This document shows positions 22,806 through 34,729 of a DNA stretch of 64,000 bases, in pieces. The stretch is from Sciurus carolinensis (taxonomy: Eukaryota > Chordata > Mammalia > Rodentia > Sciuridae): the NCBI RefSeq assembly GCF_902686445.1, contig NC_062229.1, positions 682,001-746,000 on the forward strand, written 5' to 3'. The position numbers were made by a program, and so were the translations under genes. The stretch's first letter is position 1. Every line of letters starts with the position of its first letter. The notes under the pieces are model-generated. The model made no database searches. It was not told where the DNA came from and saw only the letters and a program-made list of their open reading frames with translations.

Positions 22806-22905
22806 TAAGGTGGACAGGTGTAGGTCAGTGGTGGAGCACCTGTCTAGGGTGTGTGAGGCCCCTGGCTCCCTTCCCAGCATCCCCTCAAAAACACAAAAAC
22901 AGATG
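22806..22905 (+). repeat. ID-type SINE, diverged
   Basis: 'GTGTAGGTCAGTGGTGGAGC' and 'gcatcccctcaaaaacac' fit an ID with a short A-rich end. Confidence 0.7.
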
Positions 22906-25549
22906 GGAGCTGAAGGCGGGGGGCACGAGATACCCAGGCCTGGTCCCCACTTCAGCAACCGCTCCTGTTCCCTGGCACTCCCAGCCACGGTGCAGCGAGG
23001 AGGGAGGGTGCCATGGGAATCTGACCGCTGCCCTCGGCCCTGCGCCCTCCATACAGACCTGTCCCGGGTGCAGTGGGCCAGGCAGGCCAGGCAGGTGGCT
23101 GAAGGTGACAGCCCGGGCTGCAGGGACCCGGCAGTCTGCGCACATCTCGTGGCACTGCAGCCCCACTGGGGTGGGCCGGGCCCAGACTCCTGGGCTGTGG
23201 CACAGCATGTGGGTCAGGAGAGAGCAGAGGGCGCCCCCAGGCAGCAGGCGCGGGGCAGAGGCGGGGGCCTAGGTAGGGCTTGACGGGGGGCTGGGGCGCG
23301 AGGGCAGGACCTGGGCACTGCAGGAAGCAGAGGCGTCTTCACAGGACACCTCTGGAGCCTCGGTGGGGCAGAGGACGGGGTTGCCTGCTTGGTCCTGTGC
23401 CAAGACCCCGTGGCTGCCCCATGGGGAGGGAAAGGGAGAGAAAGCAGAGGCTCAGGGGGACTGAGGAGCAGCGGCTGGGGCTGGTGCGGGGAGAGGGGCC
23501 GGCAAGTGTCCTTGTCCAGGCTGCATGGGTGGAGCCCAGTGCAGCCGGAGGGGCGTGAGCCAGTGAGGCGGAGGGTCCTGCTGAGCCCCAGCCCTGACTG
23601 GGCCTGGCCCCAAGCTGAGCCCAGCTCTTGTCTGATCCTGGACTTGGCCCTGACTTCCGACTAAACCCCAACCCCCTGAGTCCCTCAAGGTGAAGAGCCC
23701 CACCCAGGTTCAGCGTGGTCTTGGATGTAGCCCAGCCCGCTGTCCCCAGAGGTCCCCACACCCTGCCACCGCGGCTATCACACCTAGCACAGTGCCCCAC
23801 CCTCTCCTGGCCAGGTGCCCTTGGCTCTTGACTCAGGGCCCCTGGGTCCTGTCACACCACATTCCGGGCGGCCTATGCAAACAGGGGGCACCCTGCCTCA
23901 GCTCCCACTGGGCACCGTCTGGCCCATTACCCCTAGGGGGCAGGAACAGGGAAGCCCACAGGTCCCTCCCACGAGCCCACCCCAGGCGGCCCTGCTGACG
24001 GCACATGGTGGGGAGAGGTGGACTGCCCCACCCACTCTGGGCTGGAAGGGGAGCCTCCTTCTCCCCCGGAGTCCAGAGCTCTGCCCGGGCACAGAGGCAG
24101 CTACCCCACTGCCTAGAGGCTGAGCCTCAAGAGGCCCCTGGCCAGGGGATGGGCCAGGCTCCCGCCTCAGCTCCTCTGACCGCCCAGCTCCTTAGCAGGG
24201 TGGGCCCTCCAGGCTATGGCCAGGTTTCAGAAGTCCTCAGGCCTCCCCATGCTGAGGGTGTGGGTTTCATTAGGGAGCCAGTAGGGAACAGGTCTCCCTG
24301 GGGTGCAGGAGCGTCCAGGGTCCTGGCGGTGGGGCGAGAAGACAAGGAGAAGCCCGTTGTACAGATTGGAGCCTCCCTGGAGGCAGCGGGACTCAGGAAC
24401 CACAGGCCTTGGGGGGTTGGGCTGGATCAAGGCAGGGCTGCAAGAGTCCAGGGCTGTGAGGCGGAAGCGCGGCCCTCCCGGCCTCGCGGGGTCTGTGGAG
24501 GCGGGCGGTGCAGGGGGTCCTGTGACACTGGCGCCCACCAGCTCGCCCTTCCCTGCCCCGAGTTCCGCCAGAGGCCGGCCTTGGCCTCCTGCAACCAGCC
24601 TTCCCCTCCTTGCTCCTGGGTACCCCTTCCTAGTCCTCTGGGCCTCAGCTCAAGTGCCACCACCTCCCAGAAGCCTCCCTGGTCCCGGTCCCTGCTTCAG
24701 CGCCTCTCAATTGTGCCCTGTGGGGTTTGGGGTCTCTGGTACCAGAGCAGAGGCCCCGAGGGAAGGGGCTCCGAGACTTGTCCTTGCACATGGTAGATAG
24801 ACGCTCGGATTTCCTGGCTCACACTGAGAGTGTGGGTGCCGCTTCCGATCCGGCTCCACCGTATGCTGGCTGTGTGAGCCGGGCTGGGACTGCTGTGTCG
24901 GGACTGTCCTAGGCCTCAGGCAGGGTAAACTGAGGCACGGGCATGAGGCCGTGTGGCCAAAGCTTTGTGCCTGGGACCACTCCCCGCCAGGCCCCAGGTG
25001 GGTGTTGATGACTGGCTTATAGAAAAGGGGTGCCTGGGGTGAGCCTGCTCCACTAGGAAATCTCCGTGCTCCACGCTGCCCCAGACCCTCCCGCAGCCCA
25101 CTGAGTAGGGGCCGTGGTTGGGCCCACTTCACAGAGGAGGAAACTGAGGTCCCAAGAGGCTGCATGGGCCACACATGATTCCTCTTGCCTGGGGCTACGC
25201 CAGGGGGTGTGGAGAAAAAGAAAGAAGTTGCAAAAGTAGGTGTTCAAGAGTCTTAGGGAGGAGGTGGGCCTGCTTCCCCCTCTGGGGGTACTGGCCAGCT
25301 CTGAGGATCTCAGGCCTGACCTCTACTTGTCCTTGTGTGGCTGGGAGTTTCCAAAGCAACAGCTCCCCTGGTGTCCCAGAGAGGCCCCACCTGGTCTGTC
25401 CTCCCAGCACCAGGTGGGTGGGGAGTACCTGGACTCAGCCCAGTTCCCCAGACTCCTGGGATCAAGAGTCTCTGCAGAGGCAGGGAGTGGGGAGCACCAC
25501 CACTTCCTGTACTCTTTGGTGCTGGAAAAGGCACAAAGCTCAAAAGGAT
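22906..25549. other. Intergenic GC-rich sequence
   Basis: No gene recognised. MIR pieces occur at 24814-24945 and about 25120-25165. Long open frames are due to high GC. Confidence 0.5.
24814..24945 (+). repeat. MIR fragment
   Basis: 'tgtgggtgccgcttccgatc' followed by 'ctggctgtgtgagccg' fits the MIR core. Confidence 0.5.
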
Positions 25550-25782
25550 GAAAGAAAAACCTTTGAATATGACCACATAAACATTAGACAATACTGGATT
25601 GTAACAAGCTTGCATATGAAGCTAGGTGACATGTGATAGCTAGAGGAAAATATTTGCAACATCGTAACAAATGAAGAATTTGTGTCCTTCATATACAAAG
25701 AGTTCCTGCAATTCAATAAGAAAAAAAAACAGAGCACTGGGCAAAGAAATGAACAATTAATTCATACAAGAAGTAATAGAAG
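25550..25782 (+). mobile_element. L1 ORF2 3'-region fragment
   Basis: AT-rich sequence with 'ggaaaatatttgcaacat' and 'aagagttcctgcaattcaat' matches the 3' part of L1 ORF2. It is broken by stops and truncated, and SINEs have inserted at its right end. Confidence 0.7.
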
Positions 25783-25891
25783 GGGCTGGGGAGATAACTC
25801 AGTCGGTAGAGTGCTTGCCTTGCAAGCACAAGGCCCTGGGTTCGATCCCCAGCACCGCAAAAGAAAAAAAAAAAAAAAAGAAGAAGAAGTA
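25783..25891 (+). repeat. ID SINE, near-consensus
   Basis: Intact A-box-like and B-box-like (GGGTTCGATCCC) tRNA promoter elements are present, with an A-rich tail. The 10-bp GTAATAGAAG occurs at 25773-25782 and 25892-25901 as a target duplication. Confidence 0.95.
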
Positions 25892-25901
25892 GTAATAGAA
25901 G

Positions 25902-26095
25902 CTGGGTGTGGCGGCACATACCTGTCATCCCAGCTACATGGGAGGTTGAGGCAGGAGAATCACAAGTTCCAGATCAGCCCAGACAACTTAGTGAGATCCT
26001 GTCTCAAAATAAAAGGTAAAGAAGGTCTGGAGATAGCTCAGTGGCAGAGTACCCCTGGACTGAGTCTCTGCTGCTACAAAAAATAATAGAAATGG
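25902..26095 (+). repeat. B1-dID SINE, head to tail after the ID
   Basis: It follows the ID directly. The B1 head is 'GGGTGTGGCGGCACATACC' and the ID half is 'GGTCTGGAGATAGCTCAGTG'. TAATAGAA recurs just after its A-tail, near 26084. Confidence 0.92.
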
Positions 26096-26274
26096 CTGCT
26101 AGATAAGCAGAAAAAGAAACAGAAAAAGAAATCTAAAGTCACTCATAGTGAAAGGAATGTGCAACAGAAAGGCACTTTTTGTCTTTATAGTTGTCAAAAT
26201 TATCCAAGGCTGGCAAAGGTAGTGTGGGGGAGGCAGCGGGGAGTGCCCATTACAACAAAACAGATGACACCTTG

Positions 26275-26482
26275 CTGATGCAGTGGCCACACCTGCCACC
26301 ACAGCGACTCAGGGAGGCTGAGGCCAAAGGGTCGAAATTTCTAGGCCAGCCTGAGCCACTTAGCTGGACTCTGTCTCAGAGTAAAATAAAAAGGGCTGGG
26401 GGCTCAGCTCGGTGGTAGAGTGCTTGTGGAGCATGAGCGAGACCCCAAGTTCTATCCCCGGTCCTGCAAAAAAAAAAGTAAA
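26275..26482 (+). repeat. B1-dID SINE
   Basis: The B1 head (CACCTGCCACCACAGCGAC) leads into the ID half (GGCTCAGCTCGGTGGTAGAG) and an A tail. Confidence 0.88.
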
Positions 26483-26805
26483 GACAAAAAAATAAAATGA
26501 AATAAAAGGTGTGTGCGAGCTCCTGGAGCAGCGTCCGGCGGGCAGGCGGGCGGCCGAGCCCTGGGAGCCGCGGGTGCAGCTGCAGGACAACGGGGCTAGG
26601 TGGCGGCCGACACCATTCTGGGGGAAGGATTTGTAAAGGAGAAAAGCAGACACTGACAGTGCCGACGGAAGTGGCCCAGGGCTCGGCGGCCACGGGCGAC
26701 TTTCGATTCCTACGTGATATTTTTACCTGAGAAGCGGGATTCGCTGAGACCCTCCGTCAGACTTTACCGCCTCCCGTGTTTCAGTGTGCTCTGAATTCAC
26801 GTTTG

Positions 26806-26905
26806 GGGCTGGGGGCGCAGCTGGCCGGGAGAGCAGTGGCCCAGCACGCACGGGCGAGGCGGGGCGATCCGTCCCCAGTGAGTGAACAGATAAAGAAACG
26901 TAAAA
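26806..26905 (+). repeat. Degraded ID SINE
   Basis: 'GGGGCTGGGGGCGCAGCTGG' and a decayed B box 'gcgatccgtccccagt' are recognisable. Confidence 0.6.
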
Positions 26906-27189
26906 GTAAAGTCGGATTCTCTGGTTGGCACGCTTCCCTGGCTTCGGGGAGGCCCCACCAGGCCCATCCTGAGTAAGCACTGAGGACCAGGAGGAGCCCC
27001 TGGGGTCACTTCCTGGTTCCCACCTGCAGGGGACGAGCAGGGGCTTAGGAGGGTGGTTTTAACTTCCTTTAAATCCAGGAGGGTTGGGCCGCCCAGTGGT
27101 TAGTGCCCACCCAGCATGTGTGAAGCCCGTCGCTTCCAGACGTCACGCCAACGTGATCGCAGTCACGAACTGTTGTTTCTTGTCCTCTT

Positions 27190-27372
27190 TTTATGGCACT
27201 GGGGGTTGAACGCGGGGGCACTTAACCAGAGTCCCACACCCAGCCCTCGTTATGTTTTATTATGCGACAGGATCTCCCCGAGTTGCTCAGGCCAGCCTGG
27301 GCCCTGTGCTCCACCTGCCTCCGCCTGTGGAGTCGCTGGGATGACTGGCGTGGCCACTGCGTGTGGCCGTCA
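27190..27372 (-). repeat. B1-dID SINE
   Basis: The reversed ID half (GCACTGGGGGTTGAACGCGG) is followed by a reversed B1 (CGACAGGATCTCCCCGAGT). Confidence 0.85.
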
Positions 27373-27581
27373 TTTCTTCTCCTTTCCTCTTTCTTTTTCG
27401 CCTTGCTTTGTATTTTTTTTAATCAGCATGTAATCGCACACGTTTATGGGGTACCGTGTGGTCATCTGAGACCCATACCAGTGCACAGTGGTCAGATCAG
27501 GGCCGCCAGCATTTCCATTTCTACTCTACCCTTTCTGATTCTTTTCTTACATATAGAGGAAGAAGCCAGAACAGCAAAAGT

Positions 27582-28060
27582 GACGTGGCCCAGGGAGGAG
27601 GGTGACCCAGGGGGGAGGGGGACCCAGGGAGTGGAGAGACCCAGGGGGGAGGGGGACCCAGGGAGGAGGGTGACCCAGGGGGGAGGGGGACCCAGGGAGG
27701 AGGGGACCCAGGGGGGAGGGGGACCCAGGGAGTGGAGAGACCCAGGGAGGAGGGGGCCCAGGGAGGAGGGGACCCAGGGGGGAGGGGGACCCAGGGAGGA
27801 GGGGACCCAGGAGGGAGGGGGACCCAGGGAGGAGGGGACCCAGGGGGGAGGGGGACCCAGGGAGTGGAGAGACCCAGGGAGGAGGGGGACCCAGGGGGGA
27901 GGGGAACCCAGGGAGGAGGGGGGACCCAGGGAGGAGGGGACCCAGGGGGGAGGGGGACCCAGGGAGGAGGGGACCCAGGGGGGAGGGGGACCCAGGGAGT
28001 GGAGAGACCCAGGGAGGAGGGGGGACCCAGGGAGGAGGGGAACCCAGGGAGGAGGGGCCT
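27582..28060 (+). repeat. 16-17-bp G-rich minisatellite, about 28 copies
   Basis: GACCCAGGG recurs every 16 or 17 bp, separated by G-runs such as GGGGGGAGGGGG. Variants end GTGGAGA. The plus strand is strongly G-quadruplex-prone and the minus strand is C-rich. Open frames here are low-complexity artefacts. Confidence 0.95.
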
Positions 28061-28447
28061 CCTGGCCACTGAGGCATGGAGCCCTGAAGCTTGGCCTCTG
28101 GCCCCTGGCAGGTGCTGGGGGAGCGAGGAGGGGCTGCCCCTTCTTAAAGGCAGGGACGGCCCCTAGTGCTGTCCAAAGGAGCTGGTCATGGGGCCCAGGG
28201 AGTCTCCCTCTGCCTCTTGGTCCCTTCCTGCAAGCAGGAAGCTGGTGAAGAGGCTGGCCTCAGAGCCCCGGGTCCCTGGCTCCGGCTGCCCAGGCCTGCC
28301 TTCTTGGAGTCCGCCGTCTGGGCGGGCGGGGCCTTCCCAGCCCCAGCCAGACCCAAGGTGGGGCAGGGCACCTGTCCAGGCTGCCCCGTGCCTGTACCTG
28401 CAGAACGTGCACAGAGAACAGCAAGCGGCTTGCACCCCAGTCCCCAG

Positions 28448-28590
28448 ACCAGGGCGGAGGCAGGCGGGCCACCAGCCAGGGCCGGCTTGGGCGACTTGGC
28501 GAGACCCTGTCTCAACATTAAGTAAAAAGGGCTGGCATGTGGCTCTGTGTGGGTGCCTGCCTGGCACAGGCAGCCCTGGGGTGAGTGTGG
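28448..28590 (+). repeat. B1-dID SINE, diverged
   Basis: 'GAGACCCTGTCTCAACATTA' followed by 'aaagggctggcatgtggctc' marks the B1/ID junction. The head is degraded. Confidence 0.7.
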
Positions 28591-28984
28591 GGAGCGGGGA
28601 GCAAGCCAGTCACACCCAGGCAGCAAAATCTGGTATGTGTGTGTGGTCTGCCAGTGACCTGGGCCCTGTGGGTGACCCACTCAGGGAGACAGTCGGAGGC
28701 AGAAACGCCCGGCCAGAGCGGGGTCAGGGCCGGCCGTGGGGAGAGGAAGGATCCCGGGAGAGGCAGGTGGGCATTGTCCAGGCCCTGCAAGGCTGTTCTC
28801 GTGGCCTGCTCTCCTGCAGCCCTGTCCCTCTGTCCTTGGGGCTCCTCGCCCCTCGGCACCGGCAAGCCCTGTCCCTCACGTGCCGGTTTGTGGCACCCTG
28901 TGCCTAGCCACGCCCAGAGCCACCTTTCTGCCTGCTGGCTCCACGGGTTCATGTCCAGCCTGGCCCTCAGTGGGCAGAGGGTGA

Positions 28985-29045
28985 GGGTCCTCACTTCACA
29001 GGCCAGGAAACTGAGGTCCAGAGGAGAGGCTGAGGTCGCACGGAA
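28985..29045 (-). repeat. MIR fragment
   Basis: 'ccaggaaactgaggtccaga' and 'gaggctgaggtcgcac' are typical of a reversed MIR. Confidence 0.5.
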
Positions 29046-29267
29046 GGACCCACGGAAGGACTAGCAAAGGTATTTCCTGGACCCAGAGCACCACAGGGTC
29101 CCCGGGCAGCTGGTGGGCGGCCAAAGGGCCAGCCTGTGTGGCAGTGGCAGCTGGGGCTCCCCACCCCCACCCCACCATCCCCAGGAGGGAAGGAGCCAGG
29201 GGAGGTGGCAGCTGGCGGCTGGCAGGGGGCCAGATGGGAGCCTCCGAGGGGAGGGGCTGGGCGCTGC

Positions 29268-29375
29268 CCTCCCCCTGTCTCTCACCTCTCTCCTGTCTCC
29301 TCAGTCTCTTTCCATCTCTTGGCCTCTCTCTACGTCTGTCCGTCTCCCTCCCTCTCCCCCTCCCACGCGGTCTGC
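29268..29375 (+). repeat. Polypyrimidine (CT-rich) tract
   Basis: About 100 bp is almost entirely C and T (CTCTCTCCTGTCTCCTCAG and similar). A similar tract occurs at 36225-36335. Confidence 0.7.
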
Positions 29376-29894
29376 TCTGCCCACCAGCAGTGCAGTCCCT
29401 GCCTCAGGACCCCACTGTGCCTCTGCCTCCCAGGGAGTGGGTGGGAGGTACTTCCAGGAGCCTCCTTGTGAGCCTCAGTTTCCCACCTACTCAGGGTTTG
29501 GGGGCCGGACTGTCCCAGAACATGGTGGGGGTGCTCCAGGGGAAGAGGTTTTTGTCTCCTGGAACTCCTGGCCATTGGAGAAGGAGCAGTCGTGAAAAGG
29601 TCACCTCGTGACATCCAAAGCTGCCTGCCACCCATCAGGACAGTGGCCAGAGAGGGACAGGGAGGCCAGGAACGATCCTGGTTGGAGGTGTGGACAGTGA
29701 AAGGCCCTGGCAAGTTTGCGGGTTCCTGGTTCCACCCACCCCGCCCAGGTCTCGGTGAGGCTGCCAGGGCCCATGTCCCCTGAGGGCCCGCTGCCCAGCC
29801 CTGGAGACGGAGGGTGACAGTGGGACCTCGGAGAGCACTGGATCTTCATCCCGCCCCAACTCTGACAGTGGAGTCCTTCCTAGCAACATCCTGG

Positions 29895-29990
29895 GAGCTG
29901 CAGATTAATCACCTCCTGATTTGCATTTTTGCATATTAATGGTAGCAGAGCTGCTAATTTTGCTGCCTTGTTTTAAAGGCGCAGAAGCTC
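29895..29990. promoter_or_regulatory. Octamer-containing AT-rich island (candidate CNE)
   Basis: It contains GATTAATCACC, a perfect POU octamer ATTTGCAT (29919-29926), TTGCATATTAATGG and GCTAATTTTGC. It is bracketed by GC-rich sequence and fits a conserved enhancer core. Confidence 0.5.
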
Positions 29991-31059
29991 AGAAACTACA
30001 GAGGGTGGGGGAGAGGAGGAGGGGGAGCAGGCCTTCTTCACCTGGCCTGGGGAATCAGCCGGGGGTACAGGGTCTTGTCCCTGGAGCCACCCTGCCCTGG
30101 CAGTCACAGTGACCCTAGGGGTCCCGGGGGTCATGGTGTCCCTGACACCCTGGAATTTGGGGCCTCCACCTTGGCATCAGCCAGGGGAAGTGGAATTCTG
30201 GGATCTTCTCCCAGGGGGCTCTGTCCTGAGAGTTCCACATTGTTCTGTGTTAAAACTCTTGGATTTTATCCCACACATAGACCCCCAACTCAGTCATCCT
30301 CCCCGCCTCCTGCCATGGGGATAAAAACTGGGCCCTCAGCAGCCCGGCCTCCAAACTATTTGGGCCTCATAGGGGGCCTTTCAATGCCTGCCTCCAAGGG
30401 GTTGCCCCTGGACCTTTGCACATGCTTGCAGACCTGGCCTTACTCCTGGTTGCTCCAGGCTCCAGGAGGCCCTCCCAGACCTTGCGGGGCTGCTGTGTTT
30501 GTTCACTCTATCTTGCTCCAGTGGGACTTGAATCAGTTCATGGGCCACTCATGGTGCCTGAAAAAATGAGGCAGAGCACAGAGGTCGGCTTCTTAGGGTC
30601 ACACTGGCTCCCTAGATCTCTGCCCTCCTAATGCACCAGGATAGGGGTGGGGCATGCTGGGGCTCCGCTGGAGGGGTGCACTGGAGCCCAGGCCACCACC
30701 CGCTGGCTCCTGGCGGTGTCCGCTGCTTTCCTGGGGCGTAGGGAAGCGGGGCTCAGGAAAGCCTGGGCCTCACCCCTGGTGCGGGGGATGCAAACTGGCT
30801 GCCAGTGGGAGACGGGATGGAGTTTGAGAAAGAAAACCGAGGTCCTACCCGGGATGCCCTCCCGTGACCTCTCGGGTCCTGGTCTTGACCCAGACCTGTC
30901 CACTCTCACCCACTGGGTGATGCCACACTAATCTTCGGTTGCAAGAGGACCCTGCGCCGCGGCGCCACGGTTGCAGGGATGCGTCTGCAGTGGAGCCAGT
31001 GTCCAACAGGGGGCGCGCGGCGCCCAAAAACCTGAAGCGCCAGCGGCGGGCCTGCGGTG

Positions 31060-31640
31060 TACACGCGCCTGTGGGACACGCTTGCATGTCCGGCCGCTCG
31101 CACCTGTCACCTGGCAGGCGCTTAGGTGCGCGCACACGTGCTGTGGCTCTTTGCACACGATGCTCACGCCCATTCGGCACGCACATGTGCTGTCCACCAG
31201 CAAGTCCACCATGCTCCTGAGCATTCCAGCAGGCGTGAGCACTCAGGCGTCTGTGCCCACGTGCATGTGCGGGTGCGCTCAAGCGTGCAGCCCCTTGTAC
31301 TGTGCTGCTCCTTTTCGTGCTCCGGGTGTCCATGCAAATCAGCCACATTTGCACACATTCACACACATTTGCATGTCCAGGCTCATTGAGGAGTGTGTGC
31401 GTGTTTGCGAGTGCACAGGGTGTTGGCACGTTGCCCGCACGTGTTTCCGTGTGTGACCTGGGGTCTGGTGTGTGCCTGTGTCCTGGACATCCTGGTGCCA
31501 CGTGCTGGCATGCTGACTTAGGCTCCAGGGGCAAGGCGTGCCTGCATGTGCCCACCCTGCCAGGCCCCAGTGCACGCCCGGGAACACTCCACAGATGTGT
31601 GTGTCCACATGGGCTCACTCAGCCGCAGCATGGCCCTCGG
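31060..31640. repeat. Degenerate GTGC/CACG-rich alternating purine-pyrimidine region
   Basis: There are many short runs such as GTGCGCGCACACGTGC and GTGTGTGCGTG without a fixed period. It looks like an eroded dinucleotide repeat. Open frames here have no homology that I recognise. Confidence 0.5.
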
Positions 31641-32760
31641 AGACATGCTCCTGCCTCACCCCCGGCCCCAAGCCCGCCCCCGTCCTGCCCACGAGCGCAG
31701 CTCCCAGCTCGGTCTCAGATGCTTGGTGCTCTTCAAAGGCAGGGCTGTGTTGGGGTTCACTGCTTCCCAAGGTCTGCTCCCTCAGGAACAGCGGGGATGC
31801 CTGACTGGTGTGTGCCCAGCAGCTCCTGTAAGTTGAGGACACCCTCGCCAGACCCTGACGACCCAGCCAGAGGGCCAGTCCCTGCCATGGCAGAGCCTGT
31901 CAGGGGGACGCTCTAACACCCACCCCTCCTCTCCACTCAGAGCCAGATGAGGGGCTGCCTCCCTCCTCCAGACCCCTTCTCTCCGCCTGGGAACTTCCCC
32001 CCACCCTGCAGGACCCTGAGCCGTTGGCTCCCCTTCCAGGACCTTCCCGGTCCGCTGGGGCCAATGGGCCACAAGCTGCTATGCAGAGAGTGCCAGCTCC
32101 CAGCCCAGCTCCAGTCCCAGCCTCCTGGACGGCTGCCGGTGGCTGCTGCCCCTGGACTTGCAGCCAAGTCTACAGGCAGACACCTGTCATGGCGGCTCCA
32201 GGTGGGACCTCGGGGGTGCGTGGATGCTGGTTCCCAGGCCCCAGCCTGGTGGAGTCAGCATGGCTTCCGAAGTGAGGACTGGGACTTGCTGTCAGATCTT
32301 CCTCCCTCTCCCCCTCCTCCTTTGGTCCTGGCCTTCCCCAGCCCCCGTGGACCATCTCCTTGGCAACAGTGGCCATGGGGTCAGCCTCTCCATCGATCTC
32401 CTCTCACCCCTGCAGCCCTGACCCTGGACCCGGAAGGTGAGGAGGAAGTGGGGTCAGGCCTGGGTTTCTGGGAGGAACTTCCACCAGAGGGCGAGCATCC
32501 CTGAGTGGTTCAGAGGGTCAGAGGCCAGGTGAGCCCAGGGTGGCAGGACTGGGGCTTGCGTGACAGAGTGACCATTCACTGGGCCATAATCTTTCTGACC
32601 TTGAGACTTTAAGACCAGGCAGGGCCACTCCATGTGTGGACAAGGACCCAGCTGGCTGGGGAGGAGGGTCTGCCCTCGTCCCCACATAGAGGGGAGAGCA
32701 AGGGCGGCAGACCATTCGCCTGACCCAGGGAGGAGCTGGCACTGGACGTCAGCTGCAAAG

Positions 32761-34118
32761 GTCCTCCATCCCTGCTTCTAGATGACTCCATTGTGTCCCC
32801 AGAAGTCCTCCATCCCTGCTTCTACTGCTTCTAGATGACTCCAGAGAGTCCTCCAGCAGTCCTCCATCCCTGCTTCTAGATGACTCCAGAGAGTCCTCCA
32901 GCAGTCCTCCACCCCTGCTTCTAGATGACTCCAGAGGGTCCTCCAGCAGTCCTCCATCCCTGCTTCTAGATGACTCCAGAGAGTCCTCCAGCAGTCCTCC
33001 ATCCCTGCTTCTACTGCTTCTAGATGACTCCAGAGAGTCCTACAGCAGTCCTCCATCCCTGCTTCTAGATGACTCCAGAGAGTCCTCCAGCAGTCCTCCA
33101 TCCCTGCTTCTAGATGACTCCAGAGAATCCTCTAGGAGTCCTCCATTCCTGCTTCTACTGCTTCTAGATGACTCCAGAGGGTCCTCCAGCAGTCCTCCAT
33201 CCCTGCTTCTAGATGACTCTAGAGGGTCCTCCAGGAATCCTCCATCCCTGCTTCTAGATGACTCCAGAGGGTCCTCCAGCAGTCCTCCATCCCTGCTTCT
33301 AGATGACTCTAGAGGGTCCTCTAGGAGTCCTCCATCCCTGCTTCTAGATGACTCTAGAGGGTCCTCTAGGAGTCCTCCATCCCTGCTTCTAGAATACTCC
33401 AGAGGGTCCTCCAGCAGTCCTCCATCCCTGCTTCTAGATGACTCCAGAGAATCCTCTAGGAGTCCTCCATCCCTGCTTCTAGATGACTCTAGAGGGTCCT
33501 CCAGCAGTCCTCCATCCCTGCTTCTAGATGACTCCAGAGGGTCCTCCAGCAGTCCTCCATCCCTGCTTCTAGAATACTCCAGAGGGTCCTCCAGCAGTCC
33601 TCCATCCCTGCTTCTAGATGACTCCAGAGAATCCTCTAGGAGTCCTCCATCCCTGCTTCTAGATGACTCTAGAGGGTCCTCCAGCAGTCCTCCATCCCTG
33701 CTTCTAGATGACTCCAGAGGGTCCTCCAGCAGTCCTCCATCCCTGCTTCTAGATGACTCTAGAGGATCCTCTAGGAGTCCTCCATCCCTGCTTCTAGATG
33801 ACTCTAGAGGGTCCTCTAGGAGTCCTCCATCCTGCTTCTAGATGACTCCAGAGGGTCCTCCAGCAGTCCTCCATCCCTGCTTCTAGATGACTCTAGAGAA
33901 TCCTCTAGGAGTCCTCCATCCCTGCTTCTAGATGACTCTAGAGGGTCCTCCAGCAGTCCTCCATCCCTGCTTCTAGATGACTCCAGAGGGTCCTCCAGCA
34001 GTCCTCCATCCCTGCTTCTAGATGACTCTAGAGGGTCCTCTAGGAGTCCTCCATCCCTGCTTCTAGATGACTCCAGAGGGTCCTCCAGCAGTCCTCCATC
34101 CCTGCTTCTGGCTGACTC
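32761..34118. repeat. 45-bp minisatellite, about 30 copies
   Basis: The unit core is CCATCCCTGCTTCTAGATGA, with a period of 45 bp. Some units carry a 9-bp insertion (TACTGCTTC). Many contain TCTAGA. A 180-bp block is duplicated exactly (33391-33570 and 33571-33750). Period 45 keeps one frame open, producing apparent minus-strand 15-residue repeats. A 1-bp deletion near 33830 breaks the frame. Confidence 0.97.
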
Positions 34119-34729
34119 CTTCAGTGCATCCCCCTTGTAGTCCTCTGCCTCTACCTTTGCAGATTGCACCGTAATGGCTATAGCCAGGAGAGGAGCATCC
34201 TCGGTCTCTGCTTTGGGTTGGTCCCTCTGAGGCAAGGCAGCAGGAGAGCACCTAGCATGCAGACAGGGCCTCAAAGAGGTTGCTGGCCTCCTCCTTTTCC
34301 AAGTACAGGCCAAGTGCCCATGAAGGGCAGCCTGGCCATGCTGGGGCCACCAGAGGCCCTGCCAGTCAATGACCAACCTGGGGAGGATATTGATTACTAA
34401 ATGCATTTGTATAGATCCTGGGACAGGTAGCCCGGGTGGCGTAGGGAGGCAGTCTACAAGGGGACGATGCGGGTGCTGGGAGCAGCACAGGAAGGCCGTC
34501 TGCAGAGCAGACTGATAGAGAGACAGGCTGTATTTCTTCTCAGAGCCTCAGTTTCTCCGTCTGGGCAATGGGGGAGGCACACCCTGCATTTTCCATGAGG
34601 GGCACCCACAACGCAGAGAGGTCAGCCTGTGGCCCAGAGGTACCCAGCTAGCAGGTGGAAGACCAGCAGCTGGATGTCTGTCCTGGGCCCTGGGAGCCTG
34701 CAGGAGACTGGGCAGGCTACTGCCCCTTT

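Noticed and set aside
27262..28248. Gly/Arg/Pro-rich open frames across the G-rich minisatellite
   Set aside because: Low-complexity translation of a short tandem repeat, starting within a SINE.
32392..32397. ATCGAT as a regulatory site
   Set aside because: It is isolated in GC-rich sequence without neighbouring motifs. Chance occurrence is likely.
33816..34406. 196-codon minus-strand frame with 15-residue repeats
   Set aside because: Direct translation of the 45-bp minisatellite. Broken by a 1-bp deletion near 33830.
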